Shown here in pieces: positions 8,600 to 18,024 of a DNA stretch of 64,000 nt. Where the stretch lies: NCBI GenBank assembly GCA_030432295.1, contig JAUIHI010000002.1:62001-126000 (forward strand), in the 5' to 3' direction. The notes below the pieces were generated by a model. It was given only the letters and a program-made list of their open reading frames with translations, had not been told where the DNA came from and searched no databases. Source of the stretch: Anaerolineae bacterium (GTDB lineage Bacteria; Chloroflexota; Anaerolineae; Caldilineales; Caldilineaceae). How positions within the stretch are numbered: position 1 is the stretch's first letter; every line of letters begins with the position of its first letter. The position numbers and the translations under genes were made by a program.

Positions 8600-9770
8600 T
8601 GAGAATGGTTCGCCCTCACCGCCCCCTAGCGGCTGAGGGGAAGGTCGGCTGTTGGCGGGACGCCCCCTCCTCTCCCAAAAAGGGCGATAGTTTGTTGGTG
8701 GGGTTTGGTGCGCTGGGAGAGGCGGGGGGTGGGGACAATTGGTGTGCTTCGTCATCGACCCGTCTGCGCCGGGCAATGCATCCAACCCCATCGACAGACT
8801 CCCCTCTCCCGGCCCGGCCAACACACCCCGCCCCGCCAACGCCTCGGCCGGGAGAGGGGGCGGGGGTGAGGGAAGACTTCGGGACGCCCCCGCCTCTCCC
8901 AGCGAGGGCGATAGCTCGTCGGTGGCGTTTGGTGCGCTGGGAGAGGCGGGGGGGGTGGGAACAATTGGTGTGCTTCGTCATCGACCCGTCTGCGTCGGGC
9001 AATGCATCCAACGCCAGCGACAGACTCCCCTCTCCCGGCCCGGCCAACACACCCCGCCCCGCCAACGCCTCGGCCGGGAGAGGGGGCGGGGGTGAGGGCG
9101 GTAGACGCCCTCACCGCCCCCTAGCTGTTGGCGGGAAGGTCGGTTACCCAGGGACGCCCCCTCCTCTCCCAGGGATGGCGCTGGTCTGTCCGTGTTGTCC
9201 TCTGCGCTGGGAGAGGAGGGGGGCAGTGACGAACGGTGCATTTCGTCATCGGCACTCAATCACCCATCAGCCCAGCCAATCGCCATCGACAGACTCCCCT
9301 CTCCCAGTCCGACCAATAACACCCACCCGCCAATGCCCTGGCTGGGAGAGGGGCCGGGGGTGAGGGCGAACGACAACATTCATCCGAAGACCCGCTCCTG
9401 GGTTTCGACAGGCTCAACCGGCGTCGCTAATCTATCGCACTTTCATTCCCACGCGGAGCGATGGGAACGAGGCGCCGGTTGAGTAGGCGTCGCATAAGAA
9501 GGCGGGTGCTTTTCCCCACCGTATCGAAACCGAGCGGGTAGACGAAGAATTGATTCGTTGACCCGTTCGCTCTGGTTTCGATACGCCTCGCAGACGCAGA
9601 ATCCTTCGGATTCTGTCTGCTACTCAACCAGCGCTCACTGGTCTTCATCGACCCCACCGCACCCCAACGCCGACCCAACGCCATCGACAAACTCCCCTCT
9701 CCCAACTCGACCAATAAACTCCGCCCTGCCAACGCCGCGGCTGGGAGAGGGGCCGGGGGTGAGGGCCACC
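8600..9770. repeat. Intergenic array of GC-rich hairpin repeats
   Basis: This stretch without a credible gene holds about four copies of a 85-105 bp unit at roughly 8770-8874, 8995-9098, 9285-9365 and 9680-9767. Each has CTCCCCTCTCCC on the left and GGGAGAGGGG(C/G)CGGGGGTGAGG on the right, so each can fold into a strong hairpin. Copies 1 and 2 are almost identical; copies 3 and 4 diverge. Between them are partial units with CCCCTCCTCTCCCA and GCGCTGGGAGAGG, and one family-A element. Open frames here are low-complexity products of the repeats. Confidence 0.75.
9471..9643. repeat. Family-A dispersed element, copy 1
   Basis: An element of about 170 bp with complementary ends: GCGCCGGTTGAGTAGG at the left and CTACTCAACCAGCGC near the right. 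Inner complementary blocks are CCGTATCGAAACC and GGTTTCGATACGCC, and there is an ATCCTTCGGATTCTG hairpin. Other copies lie at 14193, 15466, 20438 and 21315. It has no open reading frame of its own and looks like a non-autonomous palindromic element. Confidence 0.8.
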
Positions 9771-9774
9771 ACCC

Positions 9775-12700
9775 CTACCCCGCCAAAATCTCCAACACCC
9801 GCCCCACCAACTGCGCGCTGTTGCCGTCGATGCCCGCGGTCAGCGCCTCCCCATCCCGCTCGCCCGCCCAGATGCGCGCCACCGGCCCGCTGAGCCGCCA
9901 GCCCTTCTCCTCCAGCGTCGGCAGCAACTCCTCGATCTCCTGGCGGGGGCCGTCGTCGCCCATTGCCACCGCAGCAATCTTCTGCAGGATTGGCTCAAAC
10001 GCCTCCCTGCGCCCTTGCGCCTCTGCGTCTCTGCGTTGAATTTCTTCCTGTACCAACCCCCACACCGCGGCGATGGCCCCGTCCCCATCCGCGGCCCGGC
10101 GGGGCAGACGGCCAAAGAGCCAGCCAAAGCGCACCCCCTCGACGGCCTCAACCGCAGCCACCACCGCGGCAAAGGGGGGCGGGGTCAAACTCAAATTCAT
10201 TGACTGCAAATGGCGGACGCTGACAGGCAATTGCCCGGATTGGGTCTGATAGAAAATCACCGCCGTTGCAAGTCGATGGGCTAATACCAAACCCGCATCT
10301 GCGCCGGAGCGCTCCAGGTAATTTGCGATATTTCCGTGAGAAAAGGCGCAATCCTCCGGCGCGCCCGCCTGGTATTTGTAGCGCAGGGCCGTACCCTCGA
10401 AGGCCACGGCCCCGGCCTGGTCGCCGGTACTGTCGGCCAGATCGGCCAGGGCGGAGTAGACTGCGCCCAACTCTTTCACGGCCCGCTCCGCCTCGAAGAC
10501 CCGGCGGCAGGCCGTGAGCAGGGCACGGGCCTCGTCGAAACGCTGTAAGGCTAGGAGGGGGCCGTAATCGTTGAAGGCTTTCTGGGCCAACTTCAGGTCG
10601 CCAGCCCCAATGGAACGCAGCAATTCCAAAATATCCCGGTTGAGTTCCAGAGCCATCTGCCAGCGCTCGGTGCGTATGGCCGCGAAGCAACCGGTGTCCA
10701 GCAGCCCCTCCCGCACATTCCAGAGATTGACCATCTCCTCCCCTGTGTGACCCGCCGCGCCGGGCAGGGGCAGGGCGGCCATACGCGGGCGGGCTTCCTC
10801 CACCGCGGCCAGCACTTCGTCGTAGCGGCCCAGGGCGTTCAGCACTTGCAGACGCATGCCTTCGACCGCCAATTGGGTCCACGGCCCCAGCCCGGCCTGG
10901 CGGTTGTAGCCCGCCATCTCCTCGGCCAGGGCCAGGGCATCCTCCAGGCGACCGGCCGCGCGCAGGAGGTTGAGCAGGCTTCCGGCGGCGGAAGAGGCCA
11001 ACTTGTAATTGCCCTGGGCCACACAGCGCCGGATGCGATCCCGCTCCATCTGCTCCGCCTCGTCCACCCGCCCCGCGGCCATCAGGCCGCGGGCCAGGAC
11101 ACCGGCGTCGATCAGTTCCCGCTCTGTGCCGACGGTGGCTTCGGCAATGCGGCGCAGGAGGGGCAGGGCAAAGCTGGTGGTGGCTGGGCTACCGTCGCGG
11201 TGCAGCAGCCGTTCCAGCAGGGCGGTCGCCTCCTCCCAGCGCTGGCCCCGCATCAGATAGGGCGCGCCCCGCCGCGCGGCCTCGGCCACTGTGCCGCTGC
11301 CCCCCTGCATTTCGTTCTGCATGGCCCGCCGGGACACCGCTACGAAATAATCGCCCAACTCTTTGTCCACCGCGGCCAGGTGGGCCGGGTCGGCGGCAGC
11401 GCGCACGCTTTCGGCTACGCCGGGATGGATATGGAATGCGGAATTCGGAATGGAGAATGGGGAATTGGGTTCAGGGGCATCCGTAGCCTGGGATTGGAGC
11501 GCGGCGAGTAGGGCGGCGGGATCGGCCAGGAGGGATTGGAGCGCGGCGGTCTGGGCCGGGTCAGCGTCCGCGGGGAGGGCGGCAATGAGGGATTGGAGTT
11601 GGGCGATCACTTGCGCGGTCTGCGCTTCGCCGTCTGCCGTCTGTTCTCCGCCCTCCGCGGTCGCCTCCCCATCGTTCGTCTGCCGTCCGCGGTCTGCGGT
11701 CCGCTCTTCCACCAGCCCCACCGCGGCCAACTCAACCAGCGCGCTTTCCAGGCTGTCGGCGGGGAGGGGGGAGGCGATGCGCTTGAGAAAGTCGCCCCAG
11801 TTGGCCTGCACAATTGCACTCTGCCGGTCGGCCTCTTCCAGCCCGCAGAGGAAGGGCAGGAGCAGCCCCGCAGCCGGGGAGAGACGGGCGGCCACGCCTC
11901 CGGTCCAGCCGCGCAGGGCGACCACAAAATCGGCCTCGTCCTGGCGGCTCTCCCCCAGGGCCACGCCTTCGGGCACGCCGCCGGCGGGGGCAAAGAAGAT
12001 GTCCAGTTGGCTGGCCCGCCCGCCTGTCCCCGCCTCTGCCTCCCGCTCGGCGGCCCGCTCGGCGACCGCCACCTGGCCGGCCAGGGCGGACGCATCGGCG
12101 GCCAGACCGTCGGCCAGTTCCAGCAATTTGGGATGGCCCTGGACAATGCGCAGGGTGCGCTGCAGGAGGCGGCGGCGGGGTTCGCTGGCAAAGAGTGCGG
12201 CCAGGTTGGGCAGTTCCTGGGCCAGGAGCACACTCTCGGCAAAGCTGAGGGCGTGGATGGCCTCCCGCTGCAATGCCGGGTGTTCGGCCAGGGCTGCGGG
12301 CAGGCGGCGGCTGGTCAAAATCACCCGGCTGCCCCCCCGCTGGGCCAGAAATGTGGCCAGGGTATCGCCCCACAGGGGGTCCCGCCAGCCGTCGCTGGCC
12401 GTGAGCAGATTCTCCAGATTGTCCAGCACCAGCAGCAGCGCGTTCTGTTCCAGCACTGTGCGCAGCCGGGGCAATGTGCGCTGGCGGAAGGTGGCCGGGT
12501 CGTCCAGATTGGCGGTCAGGGCCAGTTGGGGTGCGTCCAGTTGGCGCTCCATCTCAAAGAGAAAGTCGAAGAGCGCCCGGCTCACGTCCATGCCTATCTC
12601 CGGCCCTTTGAACCAGACATAGCCCACAAAACGCCCCTCCCCGTGGCTACCCCCGTGGCGGTGGGCCAGCTCCAGGGCACAGGCCGTCTTGCCCGCGCCG

Positions 12701-14127
12701 GGCATGCCATAGAAGAGGACGCCCCGCTGGGGGTTGGCCGGGGCCAGGGCCTGGCTGGCCCGGCGCATGGGTCCCAGGCGGCCCACAAAGCGCTCCGGCT
12801 CCGGGGGGAAGGCGATGCCCAGGCCGGTGCTGGGCAGCTCGTCCAGGCGGAAGGGACGGGCGGGCAGGGAGAGGTGCAGCTCCTGGGCGGCCCGGCCCAG
12901 CAGAATCGGCGTGGCCGGGGAGAGGGGGGGATAGGCGCTGGCCTGCGCGGCCAGGATTTCGGCCAGGGCCAGATGGAGCGCGCCGGGCAGGGCGCGGCCT
13001 TTGTCCAGCAGTTTGTCATAGAGGCTGCCCATCAGGTCGGCGGCAAAGGTGTCGACCACGGGGTAGCGCATGGCCAGGGCCGCACAGCCCAGGCGCTCGG
13101 CCAGTTGCTGGCCCAGGCTGGGCAGCACTGTGACCCGCACCTGCTCGCTGGCATCTTCCCGGGCCGGGGCGCTCTCTGGCCCGTCTGTCTCTGCCTGGCG
13201 GGTGGCGGGTTCGTCCAGACCGATGCGGGCACGCGCGGCTTGGTGGCTGGCCGCGCCGCTGTAGCAGGCGTTGAGGATGAGCAGACGCAGCCGCTCCTGG
13301 CCCAGTTCCAGCAGGTCGGCCAGTTCGCCGGCGCCGATGCGGTCCACACCGCCGCTGTCGTCCTCCAACACCAGCTCCCCTTGCAGGCCGTGGCCGGAAA
13401 TCTGCACCACATCCCAGCCCGGCGCTTCTTCCAGGGCGGCGCGCAGGCTTTGGCGGGTCGCCCCATATTGGAGCACCCGCAGGCTGATGGCTTTGCCCTG
13501 GCTCTGGGCCACCCGCACCAGTTTTTGCAGGTTGTGGCGTCCCCGGCGCAGGTTGAGGGGATTGGTTTCGTCGGGCAGGGTGAAGATGGCGAGGAGGCGG
13601 AGTTCGTCGGGAACCCCCTCCCGGCTGACCCCCACCCGGCCTCCCCCGCTGCGGGGGAGGGGCTGATGTCTCGTCTGCCCGCGATCGGCTCCTCCCCCAG
13701 TATGGGGGAGGTTGGGAGGGGGTGCGCTGTACACAAAGCGGATACCGGCGGCGGCGAAGCTGCGTCCGTCGGGCAGGCGGGCCAGTTCTAGGGGGCGCAG
13801 GAGAAGTCCGCTGGCCTCCGGGGGGACGGTGACGGTCACCGCTGTGGCGGGGGGGCGGCAGACCTGGGCCAGACGGGTACGCAGGTCGCCGAAGACGTGC
13901 AGGCCGATCCACGCGCCCAGTTCGTCCAGTTGCGCCGCGGGCAGGCGGATGGGGCTGTAGAAGTCGAGATAGTCGGCCAGGTCCACAAAGCCCCGGTACT
14001 CGAGGCTGCTGCGGTCCAGCCCCACTTCGTGGTCGGCCAGAAAGCGGTCGTTGGCGTCGTGGAGCGCCCAGCGCCAGTGGGCGTCGTCCCGGTAGTCGGT
14101 CAGGTGCAGAATCAGCGGTGCAGCCAT
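9775..14127 (-). CDS. CHAT-domain caspase-like protease fused to STAND NTPase and helical repeats
   Basis: 1450 residues. The CHAT (caspase-like) domain fills roughly residues 170-430, with catalytic-dyad candidates His in QISGHG and Cys in LNACYSGA. An NTPase follows, with Walker A GMPGAGKT and Walker B LLLVLDNLEN, then a long Ala/Leu-rich helical region of TPR character to the C-terminus. The ATG at 14127 has GGAG about 10 bases upstream. CHAT-STAND proteins are known or proposed signalling or cell-death proteases in multicellular and antiphage contexts; the trigger here is unknown. Three low-complexity, repeat-derived segments are inserted in frame (near residues 139-163, 808-834 and about 886-900). 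No partner gene is adjacent. Confidence 0.85.
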   Translation of the reverse strand: MAAPLILHLTDYRDDAHWRWALHDANDRFLADHEVGLDRSSLEYRGFVDLADYLDFYSPIRLPAAQLDELGAWIGLHVFGDLRTRLAQVCRPPATAVTVTVPPEASGLLLRPLELARLPDGRSFAAAGIRFVYSAPPPNLPHTGGGADRGQTRHQPLPRSGGGRVGVSREGVPDELRLLAIFTLPDETNPLNLRRGRHNLQKLVRVAQSQGKAISLRVLQYGATRQSLRAALEEAPGWDVVQISGHGLQGELVLEDDSGGVDRIGAGELADLLELGQERLRLLILNACYSGAASHQAARARIGLDEPATRQAETDGPESAPAREDASEQVRVTVLPSLGQQLAERLGCAALAMRYPVVDTFAADLMGSLYDKLLDKGRALPGALHLALAEILAAQASAYPPLSPATPILLGRAAQELHLSLPARPFRLDELPSTGLGIAFPPEPERFVGRLGPMRRASQALAPANPQRGVLFYGMPGAGKTACALELAHRHGGSHGEGRFVGYVWFKGPEIGMDVSRALFDFLFEMERQLDAPQLALTANLDDPATFRQRTLPRLRTVLEQNALLLVLDNLENLLTASDGWRDPLWGDTLATFLAQRGGSRVILTSRRLPAALAEHPALQREAIHALSFAESVLLAQELPNLAALFASEPRRRLLQRTLRIVQGHPKLLELADGLAADASALAGQVAVAERAAEREAEAGTGGRASQLDIFFAPAGGVPEGVALGESRQDEADFVVALRGWTGGVAARLSPAAGLLLPFLCGLEEADRQSAIVQANWGDFLKRIASPLPADSLESALVELAAVGLVEERTADRGRQTNDGEATAEGGEQTADGEAQTAQVIAQLQSLIAALPADADPAQTAALQSLLADPAALLAALQSQATDAPEPNSPFSIPNSAFHIHPGVAESVRAAADPAHLAAVDKELGDYFVAVSRRAMQNEMQGGSGTVAEAARRGAPYLMRGQRWEEATALLERLLHRDGSPATTSFALPLLRRIAEATVGTERELIDAGVLARGLMAAGRVDEAEQMERDRIRRCVAQGNYKLASSAAGSLLNLLRAAGRLEDALALAEEMAGYNRQAGLGPWTQLAVEGMRLQVLNALGRYDEVLAAVEEARPRMAALPLPGAAGHTGEEMVNLWNVREGLLDTGCFAAIRTERWQMALELNRDILELLRSIGAGDLKLAQKAFNDYGPLLALQRFDEARALLTACRRVFEAERAVKELGAVYSALADLADSTGDQAGAVAFEGTALRYKYQAGAPEDCAFSHGNIANYLERSGADAGLVLAHRLATAVIFYQTQSGQLPVSVRHLQSMNLSLTPPPFAAVVAAVEAVEGVRFGWLFGRLPRRAADGDGAIAAVWGLVQEEIQRRDAEAQGRREAFEPILQKIAAVAMGDDGPRQEIEELLPTLEEKGWRLSGPVARIWAGERDGEALTAGIDGNSAQLVGRVLEILAG
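11627..11706. repeat. Dispersed GACGGCGGACGG-type repeat inside the CHAT gene
   Basis: GTCTGCCGTCTG and TCGTCTGCCGTCCGCGGTC motifs inside the reading frame match the intergenic repeats near 16978-17065 and 19162-19290. It encodes a charged low-complexity stretch (DGEATAEGGEQTADGEAQ) that interrupts the helical repeat region without breaking the frame. Confidence 0.65.
13640..13711. repeat. Twin hairpin repeat inserted in frame in the CHAT domain
   Basis: Two near-identical palindromes, CCTCCCCCGCTGCGGGGGAGG-like and CCTCCCCCAGTATGGGGGAGG-like, lie 30 bases apart. They are translated as a Pro/Gly-rich loop (NLPHTGGGAD...LPRSGGG) just before the protease core strand. The palindromes make insertion of a mobile repeat more likely than natural loop evolution. 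Confidence 0.75.
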
Positions 14128-14192
14128 AGGTTTCTTCTCCGGTGGGCAGAGAGAATCGAATTTTTTTGGGAACTTAGGGGGTCACTCCAGAT

Positions 14193-14250
14193 CAGCGCTG
14201 ATTGAGTAGGCTGGTGCTGTTTCCAGCCGTATCGAAATCAAGCGGGTTGC
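14193..14250. repeat. Family-A dispersed element, partial copy
   Basis: Carries the left half of family A: CAGCGCTGATTGAGTAGG, then CCGTATCGAAATCAAGCGGG. The right half is missing. It lies upstream of the minus-strand CHAT gene, in the divergent region with aguB. Apart from this and the hairpin at 14475, nothing recognisable is seen in 14128-14563. Confidence 0.65.
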
Positions 14251-14474
14251 CCCAAAATTCTGGTTGATCCAAGAAAAGAAAATGCTCCCCCGGCTCGGGG
14301 CAGTGGCGGGTTCGATGGGGCCGGGGCGGGCGGGTGTAAGAACGACGGTAGGATAGCACAGGCGGGGGGAAAGGGCAAAGGGTATTGCCGTGACAGACCA
14401 GACAATTGTGTTGCGCCCCCATTGGATTCCGCTTCCCTCCCGTGCTATCATATCCCCAACAAATCCGTTGCCAC

Positions 14475-14538
14475 GATTCCGGGAATCGACCACAGGATCA
14501 CTCGCATTTCCCTGTATGTCTGGTCGATTCCCGGAATC
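14475..14538. repeat. Family-B palindrome upstream of aguB
   Basis: Left arm GATTCCGGGAATCGACCA and right arm TGGTCGATTCCCGGAATC are perfect 18-base complements separated by 28 bases. Relatives lie at 23804, 35529, 48049 and, inside the LanM gene, 60986. It ends 25 bases before the aguB start and may lie in its leader. Confidence 0.85.
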
Positions 14539-14563
14539 AGATCAGCCACCGAAGGAAACCCCA

Positions 14564-15406
14564 ATGCAACCTCTACGCGTCGCCCTGGCCCAAACCCACT
14601 GGCCGGGCAGCCGGGAAGAAATCTGTCCCGTCTATCGGGAGCTAGCCGCCGAGGCCGCGGGCCGGGGTGCGGGTCTGCTCTGTTTGCAGGAGTTCACCCT
14701 CTCGCCCTACTTCGCCAGCGTCATCGACGAAGCCAACTACGCCTGGGCCGAACCATTGACCGGCGGCGAGTCGGATTGCTTCTTCGGCGAACTGGCGCGC
14801 ACAAATGGGCTGTTTGTGGTGGGCAGCATCTTCGAGCGAGCCGACGACGGACGCTATTGGGACACTGCCGTTCTCTACGATCCCGCGGGCATGCAGGTGG
14901 GCCACACCCGCAAAGTCCACATTCCCCAGGGCGAGGGCTATCACGAGGACCATTACTTCGCCGGCTTCGACCAGTTCCCCGCCCACGACATCGCCGGCGT
15001 CGCCACGTCCCTGCCCACCTGCTACGACCAGTGGTTCCCGGAGATGTCCCGCATCTGCGCGCTCAACGGCGCGGAGTTTCTCTTCTACCCCACGGCCATC
15101 GGCTCGGAACCCGACGCTCCGGAGATCGACACCGTCGACGCCTGGCGTACGGTCATGCGGGGCCAAGCCATCGCCAACGGTGTCTTTGTCGCGGCGGCCA
15201 ACCGCACGGGTGCAGAGGGTGTCACCTTCTACGGCAGCAGCTTTATCTGCGATCCGATGGGCCACGTCCTGGCCCAGGCCAGCCGAGACAGAACGGAAGT
15301 GATTGTCGCTGATCTGGACCCGACGGTCTTTGCGCTCTGGCGCAAGTTATTCCCCCTGCTCAAGCAGCGCAGACCGGGGGTGTATGGTAGACTGACAGAC
15401 GGATAG
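14564..15406 (+). CDS. aguB: N-carbamoylputrescine amidase (nitrilase superfamily)
   Basis: 280 residues. The Glu-Lys-Cys triad of carbon-nitrogen hydrolases is visible: Glu43 in LCLQEF, Lys in HTRKVHIPQG and Cys in LPTCYDQWFPE. KVHIPQGEGYHEDHYF is typical of N-carbamoylputrescine amidases, which hydrolyse N-carbamoylputrescine to putrescine, CO2 and ammonia. The start at 14564 (MQPLRVALAQ) follows GAAGGAAACC. Longer in-frame starts run into the upstream palindrome. With aguA downstream it completes agmatine-to-putrescine conversion. Confidence 0.93.
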   Translation: MQPLRVALAQTHWPGSREEICPVYRELAAEAAGRGAGLLCLQEFTLSPYFASVIDEANYAWAEPLTGGESDCFFGELARTNGLFVVGSIFERADDGRYWDTAVLYDPAGMQVGHTRKVHIPQGEGYHEDHYFAGFDQFPAHDIAGVATSLPTCYDQWFPEMSRICALNGAEFLFYPTAIGSEPDAPEIDTVDAWRTVMRGQAIANGVFVAAANRTGAEGVTFYGSSFICDPMGHVLAQASRDRTEVIVADLDPTVFALWRKLFPLLKQRRPGVYGRLTDG

Positions 15407-15465
15407 CGAGTTGCGAGTTGCGAATCGCGTACATAGTGGCGAAGTCGCGCTGTACGAGCACCAGA

Positions 15466-15606
15466 TTAGTGAGCGCTGATTGAGTAGCCCGGAGTCTGCG
15501 GAGGGCGTATCGAAATCAAGCGAACGGCTCTACGGGTAGTTGTGAGTACACCCGCTTGGTTTCGATACGGCGGGAAAAAACCCCCGCCTACTCAACCGGC
15601 GCTAGT
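15466..15606. repeat. Family-A dispersed element, copy 3
   Basis: Left end TTAGTGAGCGCTGATTGAG and right end CTACTCAACCGGCGCTAG are complementary, with inner GTATCGAAATCAAGCG and CGCTTGGTTTCGATAC. It fills most of the gap between aguB and the aminotransferase. Confidence 0.8.
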
Positions 15607-15676
15607 CCAGTCGCAACTCGCAATTCGCAACCCGAACGCCCAACCCATTCCCACCTGACCAACCGGGAGCCACCCA

Positions 15677-16978
15677 ATGAATACTCAGGAAATCCTCGAA
15701 AAGCAGCGCAAGCACCTCTGGCCCAACCACCTGCTCTACTACACCGACCCCCTGCCCCTGGAGCGGGGCGAGGGGCTGTACGTCTGGGACGTGGAGGGCA
15801 ACAAATATCTCGACTTTTTCGCAGGGATTCTGACGACAAGCGTCGGCCACAACAATCCCCACGTCAACAAACGGGTCCACGAGCAGGTGGACAAACTGCT
15901 GCACACCTCCACCCTCTACCCCAACGCTGTCCACGCCGAGCTGGCCGAGAAGCTGTCCGAGATCACCCCCGGCAATCTGGACACTTTCTACTTTGGCGCG
16001 ACGGGCACGGACGCGGACGAGACGGCCGTGCAGATCGCCAAGCAGGCCATGGGCCACACGGAAGTCATCGCCCTGCGCCACGGCTACAGCGGCAAGTCCC
16101 CAATGGGCATGGCCCTGACCGGGCAGGCCCCCTGGCGCATCGGCGGCACACAGATTGCGGGCATTAAACACGCGCTCAACCCCTATTGCTACCGTTGCCC
16201 GCTGAAGATGACCTACCCGGAATGTGGCGTGGCCTGCGCCGAGGATGTGGAGGATGTGATCCGCACGACGACCTCCGGCAAAATCGCCGCCTTTCTGGCC
16301 GAGCCGATTCAGGGGGTGGGCGGCTTTGTCACCGCGCCGCCGGAATACTTTACAATCGTCGAGGAGATCACCCACCGCTACGGCGGCCTGCTGATCATCG
16401 ACGAAGTGCAGACCGGCTTTGGGCGTACAGGCGAGCATTGGTTTGCAATCGAGCGTTCCAGCGTCGTGCCCGATGTGCTGACAATGGCCAAGGGCATCGC
16501 CAACGGCCTGCCCCTGGCCGCGGTCGCCACCACCCCGGAGATCGCAGAGGCCACTGTGGGCGGGGGGCTGACTATCAGCACCTTTGGGGGCAACCCCGTC
16601 TCCTGTGCGGCCGCGCTGGGAACCCTGGAAGCTATGCACGAAGACGCGCCCCCGGCCCGCACTGCGGATGTGGGCGGCCATCTGCGCGCCGGTCTGGAAC
16701 GCTTGCAGGAGAAATACCCGCTGATCGGCGACGTGCGGGGGATGGGTCTGATGCAGGGCGTGGAGATGGTCCGGGATCGACAGACGAAAGAGCCAGCGGT
16801 CAAAGAAGTAGCAGCGCTCTTTGAAGTGACAAAGAAGCTCGGCCTGCTCATCGGCAAAGGCGGCCTCTACAGCAATACCCTGCGCATCGCCCCGCCCCTC
16901 ACCGCCACAAAGGAACACGTGGACGAGGCGCTGGAGAAGTTGGATTATGCGTTCGCCCAGGTGCAGGAAAGTGCCTGA
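15677..16978 (+). CDS. Class III PLP-dependent aminotransferase
   Basis: 433 residues. The PLP-binding Asp is in LLIIDEVQTGFGRTG, and the Schiff-base Lys is Lys272 in TMAKGIANG. GATGTDADETAVQIAK and GNPVSCAAALGTLEAM also fit class III (ornithine/4-aminobutyrate/alanine-glyoxylate type 2) enzymes. Set among agmatine and polyamine genes, it may transaminate putrescine, 4-aminobutyrate or beta-alanine; the sequence does not decide. The ATG follows CGGGAGCCACCCA. Confidence 0.92.
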   Translation: MNTQEILEKQRKHLWPNHLLYYTDPLPLERGEGLYVWDVEGNKYLDFFAGILTTSVGHNNPHVNKRVHEQVDKLLHTSTLYPNAVHAELAEKLSEITPGNLDTFYFGATGTDADETAVQIAKQAMGHTEVIALRHGYSGKSPMGMALTGQAPWRIGGTQIAGIKHALNPYCYRCPLKMTYPECGVACAEDVEDVIRTTTSGKIAAFLAEPIQGVGGFVTAPPEYFTIVEEITHRYGGLLIIDEVQTGFGRTGEHWFAIERSSVVPDVLTMAKGIANGLPLAAVATTPEIAEATVGGGLTISTFGGNPVSCAAALGTLEAMHEDAPPARTADVGGHLRAGLERLQEKYPLIGDVRGMGLMQGVEMVRDRQTKEPAVKEVAALFEVTKKLGLLIGKGGLYSNTLRIAPPLTATKEHVDEALEKLDYAFAQVQESA

Positions 16979-17100
16979 CGACGGACGATAGACGGAGGAC
17001 GAACTGTCGTGGAAAAACCCGGGTGCTACCCGTTCGTTCGTCTTCCGTCCGCCGTCCGCCGTCATTTTTCCACCCCAACAAGACTGCCAGGTGACTCTCA

Positions 17101-17739
17101 ATGGACACCCTCCGCTTCGTCAATCTGCTGCCCGAACACGCCGCGCAACTGGCCGAATTGCAGAAGATTTGCTATCCCCACACACCGTTGGAAGCGCTCT
17201 ACAAAGAGCACGAATTTGTCGCGCACGCGGCGGTCTTCCCCGAAGGCACATTTGTGGTGTTGGACAGCGCCCCGTCCAACGACGGGGAGCGGGTGGTAGG
17301 CGTGGGCGCGGGCATCTTTCTCGACTTCGATCTGGAGCACCCGGAGCACGACCTGGACGAACTGACCGGAACCCGTTACGAGAACCACAACCCGGACGGC
17401 GAATGGTACTACGGCACGGAGATCGGCGTCCATCCCGACTACCGGGGACGGGGCATCGCCCGCCGTCTCTACGACCTGCGCAAGGGGCTAGTGGTGCGCT
17501 ATCACAAACGGGGCTTTGTGGCCGGGGGCGTCCTGCCCGGCTATGCCCGCTACCGTCAGCAGATGAGCGCACAGGAATATGTGGAGCGGGTGGTGGCCGG
17601 GGAGTTCTTCGATCCGACGCTGACCGTCCAGTTGCACAACGGCTTCTCGGTCCACGGCGTGCTGGCAGACTATTTCCCCGACGACCAGACCGGCGGCTGG
17701 GCTTCGCTGATTGTGTGGGAGAACCCGGAGTTTGCTTGA
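17101..17739 (+). CDS. GNAT-family N-acetyltransferase
   Basis: 212 residues. The acetyl-CoA pyrophosphate-binding motif is in GVHPDYRGRGIARRLYDLRK. It is closely related to the GNAT at 20636: both share DGEWYYGTEIGVHPDYRG-like and VAGGVLP(G/D)Y segments and end in (S/T)LIVWENPE(F/Y). Homologous domains occur fused to nitrilase-family amidases in other bacteria, and here aguB is two genes upstream, so an acyl-amine substrate of the polyamine pathway is plausible. Confidence 0.87.
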   Translation: MDTLRFVNLLPEHAAQLAELQKICYPHTPLEALYKEHEFVAHAAVFPEGTFVVLDSAPSNDGERVVGVGAGIFLDFDLEHPEHDLDELTGTRYENHNPDGEWYYGTEIGVHPDYRGRGIARRLYDLRKGLVVRYHKRGFVAGGVLPGYARYRQQMSAQEYVERVVAGEFFDPTLTVQLHNGFSVHGVLADYFPDDQTGGWASLIVWENPEFA

Positions 17740-17897
17740 CAAGATGACCGGGTGACAAGTGAAAAATCTCGCTTTGTATCCATATGCGTGTAAAGAACAA
17801 TCGAGCTTTTTGTAGGTGCAGTTTCTAACCGCACATTGGCGGTCATCCCTCAATCGTGCGGTTAGTTGGACATTAAAATATTGATCGGGTAATGACA

Positions 17898-17952
17898 TAG
17901 GGGCGCTGCTTGCTGCGCCCGCAGGTGTCGGGCGCAGCAAGCAGCGCCCCTA
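17898..17952. repeat. 23-bp-arm perfect palindrome
   Basis: TAGGGGCGCTGCTTGCTGCG at 17898 continues to a 23-base arm that is perfectly complementary to 17930-17952, with a 9-base loop. A second inverted pair, CTAACCGCAC / GTGCGGTTAG, lies at about 17826-17866. The rest of the 17740-18024 gap shows nothing else recognisable. Confidence 0.85.
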
Positions 17953-18024
17953 CAGTTGCCCGGTTATTTTCTTAATTCACAAGAAACCACACCTACAAAT
18001 TGGAAGACCAGCCAAAGGACACGG

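Noticed and set aside
8770-9770. Possible CRISPR array
   Set aside because: Units are 85-105 bp, diverged and irregularly spaced, with internal hairpins and no cas genes; they are dispersed GC-rich repeats.
11536-13791. A 751-codon plus-strand open frame within the CHAT gene
   Set aside because: Low-complexity Gly/Gln/Ala translation antisense to a gene with clear CHAT and Walker motifs.
14128-14563. tRNA or other structured RNA between the CHAT gene and aguB
   Set aside because: Only a partial family-A element and a family-B palindrome were found; no cloverleaf or conserved tRNA boxes.
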